From Mycobacterium sp. (lineage in GTDB: Bacteria > Actinomycetota > Actinomycetes > Mycobacteriales > Mycobacteriaceae), in assembly GCA_023264755.1 (NCBI GenBank), contig JAHFVB010000074.1, positions 1 through 12,539 of the forward strand: 12,539 nt of DNA, read 5' to 3'. Position 1 is the first letter of the stretch. Each line of letters starts with the position of its first letter. The translations under genes and the position numbers were made by a program. The notes under the pieces are model-generated. The model was not told where the DNA came from and did no database searches. It saw only the letters and a list, made by a program, of their open reading frames with translations. Positions 7,048-12,539 of the stretch are shown in pieces.

Positions 7048-7309
7048 GGCTCGGGCGGCCGTCCGGCTCCTCCGCGAGCCCGACGGTCCCCTCGTCGACG
7101 GCTTGGTCGGGCTCGGGGTGCTCGGGGTCGAAGGACTCGGGCAGCTTGCGCAGATGTCGGTTCATCGACCACACCAGCAGGAACGTGCCGATCAGCAGGA
7201 TGACCACGACCACCAGGCCGACGGGGCTGGCCTTGCCGAAATCCGGACCCGTGTCACGCGGGGTTTCGTCGGCGAGCAACCCGGCGACGAACATCAGTGT
7301 GTCGGTCAC
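7031..7309 (-). CDS. Small single-helix membrane protein (Rv1083-like)
   Basis: The protein has 92 aa from the GTG at 7309, chosen because it forms a GTGA overlap with the mca stop. The open frame continues upstream inside mca and is not expected to be used. A short N-terminus is followed by one transmembrane helix at about 29-48, a basic RHLRK stretch (51-55), and an acidic, Pro- and Glu-rich tail, giving an N-out/C-in single-span topology by the positive-inside rule. The neighbourhood and size match Rv1083 (88 aa by memory). No known domain. It sits between mca and the DUF255 gene with overlaps on both sides, so it is co-translated with them. It could anchor or assist one of the two partners. 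Confidence 0.85.
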   Translation of the reverse strand: MTDTLMFVAGLLADETPRDTGPDFGKASPVGLVVVVILLIGTFLLVWSMNRHLRKLPESFDPEHPEPDQAVDEGTVGLAEEPDGRPSHEPGG

Positions 7310-8172
7310 GGGTCGATTCCCGCGAAGAGGTCGTCCTCGGGCAGTGCGATCGGAACTCGGGAGCGGGCCAGTTCGAACTCCTCGGTGGGCCAGAGCCGCT
7401 GCTGCCACTCCATCGGAGTGGTGAAGAAGAAGCTATTCGGGTCGATCTGGGTGGCGTGAGCCAACAGCGCCTCGTCGCGCTGGGCGAAGTACTTGGCGCA
7501 CTCGACGCTAGTGGTGATCCGATCGGAGACGACGTCGAGCTCCGGATCCCAATCCTTGAGCCATTTCTCGAACGGGCCCACCTCGCCATTCTTGGCGAAC
7601 TCGTCTTGAAACAGCTGCATGCGCTTCCGCAGAAAACCGTGGTTGTAGTAGAGCTTCGACACACTCCACGGTTCGCCCGCCTCCGGGTACAGCCGGTAGT
7701 CGGCCGCTGCCTCGTAGGCCGCCATCGACACTTCGTGGCACCGGATGTGGTCCGGGTGCGGATAGCCACCGTTCTCGTCGTACGTCGTCAACACGTGCGG
7801 CTTGAACTCGCGGATCACGCGCACCAGTCGTTCGGTCGATTCGGCCAGCGGCACCAGCGCAAAGCAGCCCTCGGGTAGCGGCGGCGGTGGGTCGCCCTCG
7901 GGTAGGCCGGAGTCGACGTAGCCCAACCAGCAGTGTTCGACGCCCAGGATCTCGGCAGCCCTGGCCATTTCGTCGATTCGGATCTCGTGGATCCGGCCGT
8001 GGACGTCCGGCAGGTCCATCGCCGGGTTGAGGATGTCGCCGCGTTCGCCGCCGGTCAGCGTCACCACCATGACCCGGGCACCCTCGTCGGCATAGCGGGC
8101 CGTGGTAGCCGCACCCTTGCTGGACTCGTCGTCCGGGTGGGCGTGCACCGCCATCAACCGCAGTTCGCTCAC
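7306..8172 (-). CDS. mca: Mycothiol S-conjugate amidase
   Basis: The protein has 288 aa, identical in length to M. tuberculosis Mca. This cytosolic zinc hydrolase cleaves mycothiol S-conjugates to a mercapturic acid, which is exported, and GlcN-Ins, which is recycled; it is central to detoxification in actinomycetes. The LmbE/PIG-L fold shows its zinc motif AHPDDE near the N-terminus (H12, D15, with D14 as general base) and the third ligand H142 in HPDH. The extra [13 protein letters not shown] loop and the long C-terminal part favour Mca over the deacetylase MshB. The start is GTG at 8172 with a weak AGG upstream. The ATG at codon 7 would cut into the first strand. It heads a four-gene operon and is divergent from the DUF4307 gene. 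Confidence 0.96.
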   Translation of the reverse strand: MSELRLMAVHAHPDDESSKGAATTARYADEGARVMVVTLTGGERGDILNPAMDLPDVHGRIHEIRIDEMARAAEILGVEHCWLGYVDSGLPEGDPPPPLPEGCFALVPLAESTERLVRVIREFKPHVLTTYDENGGYPHPDHIRCHEVSMAAYEAAADYRLYPEAGEPWSVSKLYYNHGFLRKRMQLFQDEFAKNGEVGPFEKWLKDWDPELDVVSDRITTSVECAKYFAQRDEALLAHATQIDPNSFFFTTPMEWQQRLWPTEEFELARSRVPIALPEDDLFAGIDP

Positions 8173-8312
8173 TCGTGCCTACCTGATCGCTTGGTTCGTC
8201 GGAACTCGTCGATGGGTTCCAACAACTCGGGTAGCCCTATAGTTCCAGTCCTAGTAGACCCATCCGACGCCGACCTTCCCACCCGGCCCATCCGAGGGAC
8301 ATCCAAACTCTC
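8173..8312. promoter_or_regulatory. Divergent promoter region, mca / DUF4307 gene
   Basis: This 140-bp space separates two outward-reading genes and must hold both promoters. On the plus strand TATAGT at 8238-8243 fits a -10 element and would give a leader of about 65 nt for the gene at 8313. No convincing -35 is seen. On the minus strand I see no clear -10 for mca, though the AT-richer stretch around 8236-8257 is the likely site. Confidence 0.4.
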
Positions 8313-8735
8313 ATGATCGACCGTCCGGCCGCCCGCTACGGGCGTCAGCGGATGTCCCGGCGAGCCCGTCGAGGCATCCTGATCGGACTGTCGGTGCTGA
8401 TGGTCGCGGTCGGCGTCCTGGTGGCGTTCGTCGGCTTCCAACGGCTCGGCACCTCCGAGGTCAAGGGGGAATTGGCCGGCTACCGGTTGGTCGATGGCCA
8501 GACGGTCGAGGTCACCATCAGCGTCACCCGCCAGGATCCGTCGCGGCCGGTGGTCTGCATCGTGCGGGCGCGCTCGATCGACGGCAGCGAGACCGGACGC
8601 CGCGAACTCCTGGTTCCCCCGTCGCCACGGTCAACTGTGCAGGTCACGACCATCGTCAAAACCAGCAAACCGCCGGCGATGGGCGACGTCTACGGGTGCG
8701 GCACCGATGTCCCGTCCTACCTGCGAGCGCCCTGA
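8313..8735 (+). CDS. DUF4307 single-pass membrane protein (Rv1081c-like)
   Basis: The protein has 140 aa from the ATG at 8313. A basic cytoplasmic N-terminus carries the family's ARYG segment (7-10), then one helix at about 22-43, then an outward-facing domain of about 95 residues. That domain has alternating beta-type stretches (TVEVTISVTR, VVCIVRARS, VQVTTIVKT) and two Cys, C82 and C129, that could pair outside the cell. DUF4307 proteins are actinobacterial and have no assigned function. The Shine-Dalgarno site is weak and distant (GAGGG near 8294), so the start rests on the conserved N-terminal segment. In mycobacteria the gene sits between mca and greA as here. The next gene downstream is greA after 218 nt. 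Confidence 0.88.
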   Translation: MIDRPAARYGRQRMSRRARRGILIGLSVLMVAVGVLVAFVGFQRLGTSEVKGELAGYRLVDGQTVEVTISVTRQDPSRPVVCIVRARSIDGSETGRRELLVPPSPRSTVQVTTIVKTSKPPAMGDVYGCGTDVPSYLRAP

Positions 8736-8822
8736 GCGCGACCCCGCCAGACGACCACACAACAAACGCCGAACTGCGAATACATGAAAATTCGCCGACC
8801 CCGCGGTGGTACTGTGTTCGAG

Positions 8823-8848
8823 TACACGGTTCCCAGGGGAGCCGTGTA
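8823..8848 (+). terminator. Hairpin in the greA leader (terminator or attenuator)
   Basis: TACACGGTTC pairs with GAGCCGTGTA (8823-8832 with 8839-8848), including one G-U, around a 6-nt loop. A run of five T lies at 8856-8860, 8 nt past the stem, so it is a loose intrinsic terminator. A TACTGT at 8810-8815 could be a -10 for a greA transcript beginning at or just before the hairpin. It may therefore end the DUF4307 message or attenuate greA. The rest of the 8736-8953 spacer shows no gene. A 9-codon frame (8932-8961) overlaps the greA start but has no clear ribosome site. Confidence 0.5.
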
Positions 8849-8953
8849 TTGCTGCTTTTTGTGCCTTCCAACGGGTGCGGACGCGGCAATCAACGCGAAA
8901 GACTTTTCAGATCAGAGAAGCGCTGAAGACGATGAAGACAGGAGCGCGACGAC

Positions 8954-9448
8954 ATGACTGACACGCAAGTCACCTGGCTGACCCAAGACGCCTACGAGCA
9001 GGCCAAGGCGGAGCTCGACGAGCTGATCGCCAACAAGCCCATCATCGCCGCCGAGATCAACGACCGGCGCGAAGAGGGCGATCTCCGCGAGAACGCCGGC
9101 TACCACGCGGTGCGCGAGGAGCAGGGCCAGCAGGAAGCCCGCATCCGCCAACTGCAGGAGCTGCTGAGCAACGTCAAGGTCGGCGAAGCGCCCAAGCAGT
9201 CCGGCGTCGCCCTGGTCGGTTCCGTCGTGAAGGTGTACTTCGACGGCGACGAGTCGGACTCCGAGACGTTCCTGATCGCGACCCGCCTCGAAGGCGTCGG
9301 CGACGGCAAGCTCGAGGTCTACTCGCCCAATTCGCCGCTGGGTAGCGCGCTGCTCGACGCCAAGGTGGGCGAGACCCGCGAGTACACCGTGCCGAACGGC
9401 AAGACCATGAAGGTCACGCTGGTCAGTGCGGAGCCCTACCACACCTGA
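8954..9448 (+). CDS. greA: Transcript cleavage factor GreA
   Basis: The protein has 164 aa, the length known for mycobacterial GreA. It enters the secondary channel of RNA polymerase and stimulates cleavage of backtracked RNA, freeing arrested complexes. The N-terminal coiled coil (about 8-78) carries the acidic tip in [17 protein letters not shown], with D43 and E46 as the residues that position the catalytic magnesium. The C-terminal FKBP-like domain (about 85-164) ends in the [17 protein letters not shown] segment. AGGAG lies about 10 nt before the ATG. The gene has a long leader with a hairpin and is followed after 28 nt by the GPP34 gene on the same strand. Confidence 0.97.
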   Translation: MTDTQVTWLTQDAYEQAKAELDELIANKPIIAAEINDRREEGDLRENAGYHAVREEQGQQEARIRQLQELLSNVKVGEAPKQSGVALVGSVVKVYFDGDESDSETFLIATRLEGVGDGKLEVYSPNSPLGSALLDAKVGETREYTVPNGKTMKVTLVSAEPYHT

Positions 9449-9476
9449 GCCCTGGTCGGAGGGCTGACGTCCGGTC

Positions 9477-10139
9477 ATGGCGCAAATCGCCGAGGACTTG
9501 CTCCTCCTGCTGCTCGACAACGCGTCCGGACATCCGGCGCTGGAACGGGACCGCTGTGAGCGGGTGCTCGCGGGCGCGGTGTTGCTCGATCTGGCCTACG
9601 CGTGCCGGATCCGGCCCGCCGTCCCAGGGGAACGGGTGCAGCCGGGTCGACTGCTCGCACTCACCGGCGGCGGCGCCCTCGATCCCGTCGTCGAGCCGGC
9701 GTTCCGCCTGCTCCAGCGCAGCCCGCTGCGGCCGTCGACCGCAGTGGACAAACTCCGCAAGAACGCCCAGGAGCACGTCGCGGTACATCTGGAGCGGATG
9801 GGCCAGCTCGGGCGCAGCCCGCTGGGTGCCAAGCGCTACGGCGACATCGTGGCCTGGCCGCTGACCAACCGAGCGCGAGTGGGCGCGGCCCGCGCCGCGC
9901 TCCTGTCGGCCTTGTTCGACCGCCGGCCACCCACGCCGGCGACGGCGGCCATCGTGTCGCTGCTACACGCCGCGGACGGGTTGGGTGCGCTACTCAGCCT
10001 CAACGACCGGGGCTGGCGCTGGGTGCACGCTCGGGCCACCGAGATCTCGAGTGGCAGTTGGGTCGACGAGTCGCCGACCGCGCTCGCCGAGGTCAATCTG
10101 GCGGTCACGGCGTCGGCGCTGCGAGGCGCCCTAACGTAG
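9477..10139 (+). CDS. GPP34 (GOLPH3-like) family protein
   Basis: The protein has 220 aa from the ATG at 9477. GGAGGG at 9458-9463 is a rather distant Shine-Dalgarno site. The N-terminus AEDLLLLLLDNASG (5-18) and the following LAGAVLLDLAYACRI (31-45) match the opening of GPP34 proteins, named after the eukaryotic Golgi phosphoprotein GOLPH3. The rest is mostly helical with a Y-G-D turn near 121 and a second leucine-rich half at about 135-215. Many actinobacteria carry several GPP34 paralogs, and the bacterial function is not established. It is likely cytosolic or peripherally membrane-bound, with no signal peptide or clear transmembrane helix. It is probably co-transcribed with greA, and its stop overlaps the metB stop by 9 bp. 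I do not recall it at this place in M. tuberculosis. Confidence 0.88.
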   Translation: MAQIAEDLLLLLLDNASGHPALERDRCERVLAGAVLLDLAYACRIRPAVPGERVQPGRLLALTGGGALDPVVEPAFRLLQRSPLRPSTAVDKLRKNAQEHVAVHLERMGQLGRSPLGAKRYGDIVAWPLTNRARVGAARAALLSALFDRRPPTPATAAIVSLLHAADGLGALLSLNDRGWRWVHARATEISSGSWVDESPTALAEVNLAVTASALRGALT

Positions 10140-11303
10140 CGCCTGTTCGAGGTCGCCGAGCAGATCCGCGGCGTCCTCGATCCCGACCGACAGCCGCACC
10201 AAGTCGTCGGGCACCTCCAATTGCGAGCCCGCGGTCGACGCGTGGGTCATCGCACCGGGATGCTCGATGAGCGACTCGACGCCGCCCAGCGATTCGGCCA
10301 GGATGAAGATCTCGGTCCGCGCGCAGAGGCTGCGCGCCGCCTCGCCTCCGCCCCGCAACCGCGCGGACACCATGCCGCCGAATCCGCTCATCTGCTGGGC
10401 GGCGACCCGATGGTTGGGATGGTCGGCCAGCCCCGGGTACAGCACCTGCTCGATCGCGGGATGCCCGGCCAGATACTCCGCGATCAGCGCAGCGTTCGAG
10501 CAATGCCGCTCCATGCGCAGCGGCAGCGTCTTGAGCCCGCGCATCGTCAGGTAGGCGTCGAAGGGGCCGGGGACCGCGCCCGCGCCGTTCTGCAGGAACG
10601 CGAAGGCGTCGTCGAGCTCCTCGTCGTTGGTCAGCAGGGCGCCCCCCACCACGTCGGAGTGGCCGCCGATGTACTTCGTCGTCGAGTGCAGCACGACGTC
10701 GGCGCCCAGCCGCAGCGGCTGCTGCAGGGCTGGCGAGGCAAACGTGTTGTCCACCAACACCTTCACCCCCGCAGTCGACGCCAGTCCCACGATCCCGGCA
10801 ATGTCGGCGATCGTCAGCAGCGGGTTGGTCGGGGTCTCGACCCACACCAGCTTGGTGTTGGGAGTCAGAGCCGTCCGTACGGCGTCGAGATCGGACAGCG
10901 GGACGGGCGTGTGCTCGATTCCCCACTTCGTGAAGACCTTGTCGATCAGCCGGAACGTCCCGCCGTAGGCGTCGTCGGGAATGACGATGTGGTCGCCGGG
11001 GCGCAGCACCGCACGCAACGCGCAGTCGGTGGCGGCCATCCCCGAGCTGAAGGCCCGTCCGTAGGAGGCGTACTCGACGGCCGCCAGGGCAGCCTCCAGG
11101 GCCGCACGGGTGGGATTGCCGGTCCGGGCGTACTCGAAGCCGCCCCGCAGCCCGCCGACACCGTCCTGGGCGAACGTCGAACTGGCGTAGATGGGCGCAT
11201 TGACCGCCCCCGTGGCCGGGTCCGGGCGATACCCGGCATGAATGGCCTTGGTCGCCGGTCCGTATGCGCGGTATGCGTCGGCCTTGCTGCGCTGCTCGCT
11301 CAT
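10131..11303 (-). CDS. metB: Cystathionine gamma-synthase
   Basis: The protein has 390 aa (388 in M. tuberculosis by memory). This PLP enzyme of the Cys/Met metabolism fold-type I family joins an O-acyl-homoserine with cysteine to form cystathionine, the trans-sulfuration step toward methionine; related enzymes also show gamma-lyase activity. Seen in the sequence: the YARTGNPTR phosphate-binding segment (58-66), SSGMAA (87-92), Y113 stacking on PLP, D185 in LVDNTFASP, and K210 in the HSTTKYIGGHSD motif as the Schiff-base lysine. The C-terminal AESLGGVESL-x-x-HP-x-x-MTH block is complete. The ATG at 11303 lacks a Shine-Dalgarno sequence but is preceded at 6 nt by TAGGCT, pointing to a leaderless message. 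Family members differ little in sequence, so a lyase or sulfhydrylase label is the only real alternative. Confidence 0.94.
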   Translation of the reverse strand: MSEQRSKADAYRAYGPATKAIHAGYRPDPATGAVNAPIYASSTFAQDGVGGLRGGFEYARTGNPTRAALEAALAAVEYASYGRAFSSGMAATDCALRAVLRPGDHIVIPDDAYGGTFRLIDKVFTKWGIEHTPVPLSDLDAVRTALTPNTKLVWVETPTNPLLTIADIAGIVGLASTAGVKVLVDNTFASPALQQPLRLGADVVLHSTTKYIGGHSDVVGGALLTNDEELDDAFAFLQNGAGAVPGPFDAYLTMRGLKTLPLRMERHCSNAALIAEYLAGHPAIEQVLYPGLADHPNHRVAAQQMSGFGGMVSARLRGGGEAARSLCARTEIFILAESLGGVESLIEHPGAMTHASTAGSQLEVPDDLVRLSVGIEDAADLLGDLEQALR

Positions 11304-11482
11304 GGGGGAAGCCTAACGGGGCGCAATGCCGTGCTCGTCACCCCGCTGGACCAGGCTCGAAGCCGCCCGGTGCGGCCCGTCACTCCAGGCTGCTCCACGG
11401 CCCTCCAAGCCACCCCACGCCACTCCGCGGCGCTCGGCCTCAACCATCCCGGACCGAGCGACCGCGGAGCAGCGCGGCCGGG
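11304..11482 (-). promoter_or_regulatory. metB: metB upstream region with leaderless-type -10
   Basis: TAGGCT on the minus strand (11315-11310) is separated by exactly 6 nt from the metB ATG, placing +1 at the A of the start codon. No S-adenosylmethionine riboswitch or T-box is visible. Farther up, 11380-11435 read on the minus strand is rich in GG pairs (GGAGTGG, GGGGTGG, GGAGGG, GTGGAG), possibly able to form a two-tetrad quadruplex. It may instead be decayed sequence. The remainder shows nothing recognisable. Confidence 0.5.
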
Positions 11483-12539
11483 CTACGGCGTCAGCGGTGC
11501 AACCTGTCCACCCGTGAGGGTGCGGTAGGTGTACGCCAGGAACAGCTGCGCCACCGGCGCCGCCACGATGACGCCAACGCCGCACGCCAGCTCGCCGACG
11601 AACAGAATGGCCGCGGCGACCAAGAACGCCAGAATTGCCGGACCAAAGTTGTTCTTCACCGTGTCGATGCTGGCCTTGAGGGCATCGACGGCCCCGAGAT
11701 TGCGGTCGATGACGAACAAGTACGTGAACATCGCGAAGAGACCCACGATGAGCGCCGGCACGACGCACAGCACGTATCCGAGTGCCGTCAGCGCGCCGAT
11801 GATCAGCCCGGCGACGATCACCTGACCCAGGTTCTTGGGCTTGAAGAAGTCACCGATCGTCACCGGCTGGCCGTCGACGACCTTGAACAAGCCGTTCAGA
11901 TATGCGGACTGGACGATCGCGCCCAACACCACGAACAACAACACCGCACCGGCGACGATGAGGAAGAACGAGACGCTGAACATCGAGCTGCCCGCGTCGG
12001 TCGTGGTGTAGTCGTAGGTGCCGGTACTGGGGTCGTAAGTCGACGTACCAGCGGTCAGACCCGCGCTCGCGAAGATCGCGGCGAAGAGGGCTACGTACAG
12101 CACGGCGCCGATGACGCCGATGATCAACCCGTAGATGAGCGTGGGGACGATCAGCGGACCCGGGTTCTTCGAGAACTTGTTCCACGCCCAGGAGAACGCC
12201 GTGCCGACGTCGAACCCACCGGACGGCGGGCCGCCGTAGCCACCTCCGGGAGGCGGAGGCGGCGCGAACGCCCCACTGGGCGGCGGAGGCGGCGGGTAGC
12301 CACCCTGCTGGGGCGGCGGAGGCGGATAGCTGCCCTGTTGTCCGGGCGGCGGCGGATACCCGCCACCCGGCGGGGGCGGCGGAGGCGGATAGCTGCCCTG
12401 CTGCCCGGGCGGGTACCCACTACCCGGCGGAGGCGGCGGAGGCGGATAGCCACCACCCCCCTGCGGCGGAGGCTGGTAGCCACCGCCGGGCGGAGGCGGC
12501 GGAGGTGGCGGAGGTGGATAGTCTCCACCGGGCGGAGGT
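11483..12539 (-). CDS. Proline/glycine-rich multi-helix membrane protein, N-terminus cut off
   Basis: The frame is open to the right edge, so the start is outside the window; 351 residues are visible. Residues 1-108 are low complexity: runs of 4-10 Pro broken by GGGY, GSGY, GGY or QQGSY. Residues 109-351 are a membrane domain opening with FDVGTAFSWAWNKFSKNPG and about six helices near 127-157, 189-209, 237-258, 261-277, 299-317 and 318-337. A polar Thr/Tyr-rich loop (160-185) is probably outside. Pra (Rv1078), which I recall lying beside metB in M. tuberculosis, has a similar Pro-rich head but an RDD tail. The tail here instead resembles Rv2560-type proline- and glycine-rich membrane proteins. 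Function unknown; a role in wall or membrane organisation is a guess. Confidence 0.85.
   Translation of the reverse strand, partial: PPPGGDYPPPPPPPPPPGGGYQPPPQGGGGYPPPPPPPGSGYPPGQQGSYPPPPPPPGGGYPPPPGQQGSYPPPPPQQGGYPPPPPPSGAFAPPPPPGGGYGGPPSGGFDVGTAFSWAWNKFSKNPGPLIVPTLIYGLIIGVIGAVLYVALFAAIFASAGLTAGTSTYDPSTGTYDYTTTDAGSSMFSVSFFLIVAGAVLLFVVLGAIVQSAYLNGLFKVVDGQPVTIGDFFKPKNLGQVIVAGLIIGALTALGYVLCVVPALIVGLFAMFTYLFVIDRNLGAVDALKASIDTVKNNFGPAILAFLVAAAILFVGELACGVGVIVAAPVAQLFLAYTYRTLTGGQVAPLTP
12313..12412 (-). repeat. 63-bp-offset direct repeat in the Pro-rich coding region
   Basis: A 37-nt segment at 12313-12349 recurs at 12376-12412 with two T/C differences. The offset of 63 bp equals 21 codons. It encodes the PGQQGSYPPPP unit twice and keeps the frame. 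This indicates recent internal duplication, and the number of units is expected to vary between strains. Confidence 0.75.

Noticed and set aside
4999..7203. Plus-strand open frame of 734 codons, longer than the gene opposite it
   Set aside because: It lies antisense to the DUF255 gene, is rich in Arg/Gly/Gln/His, shows no domain, and is explained by GC-biased third positions of the real gene.
11380..11435. GG-rich stretch as a regulatory G-quadruplex
   Set aside because: The runs are mostly two Gs and irregular. In GC-rich DNA this is expected by chance, so it is noted only as a possibility.
10221..11528. Plus-strand open frame of 435 codons
   Set aside because: Antisense shadow of metB with no domain and shadow-like composition.

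Overview
The window looks like chromosomal DNA of a non-tuberculous Mycobacterium (Mycolicibacterium-like). It is GC-rich and carries a mycothiol S-conjugate amidase (mca), a short-chain Z-farnesyl diphosphate synthase of the Rv1086 type, a DUF4307 protein, greA and metB. From memory, this is the order of the M. tuberculosis stretch coaA (Rv1092c) to metB (Rv1079), read in the opposite orientation. It is mostly conserved backbone rather than a mobile island. I see no transposase, integrase, tRNA or CRISPR array.

Left part (1-2974). The 3' half of coaA (+) ends at a perfect 24-bp-arm inverted repeat. Three minus-strand genes then face it: two paralogous four-helix membrane proteins and a roughly nine-helix membrane protein with a soluble C-terminal domain. 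The two paralogs are separated by a strong terminator hairpin and a four-unit degenerate array of about 16 bp.

Middle (2975-8172). The Z-FPP synthase (-), first step toward decaprenyl phosphate, is divergent from a PAQR/hemolysin III membrane protein (+). The latter converges on a tightly packed minus-strand operon. In transcription order that operon is mca, a 92-aa single-helix protein, a thioredoxin/DUF255 protein, and a ketosteroid-isomerase/SnoaL-like protein. The genes overlap by 4 bp and 17 bp and then nearly abut, so the junctions imply translational coupling. The convergent gap at 4580-4658 holds three perfect tandem copies of a 13-mer whose core is the arm of the inverted repeat behind coaA.

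Right part (8173-12539). A plus-strand run holds a DUF4307 membrane protein, greA with a structured 218-nt leader, and a GPP34-family protein. The GPP34 gene overlaps metB (-) tail to tail by 9 bp. metB has a near-ideal leaderless promoter. Last comes a Pro/Gly/Tyr-rich membrane protein (-) running off the window edge. Its C-terminal six-helix domain resembles an Rv2560-type protein more than the RDD domain of Pra, which I recall occupying the comparable position in M. tuberculosis.

I did not find a convincing new defence or biosynthetic system. The most unusual items are the repeat structures between genes, the paralogous membrane pair with its upstream array, the membrane protein with a possible degenerate HTH tail, and the isomerase-like protein lacking one expected catalytic Asp.
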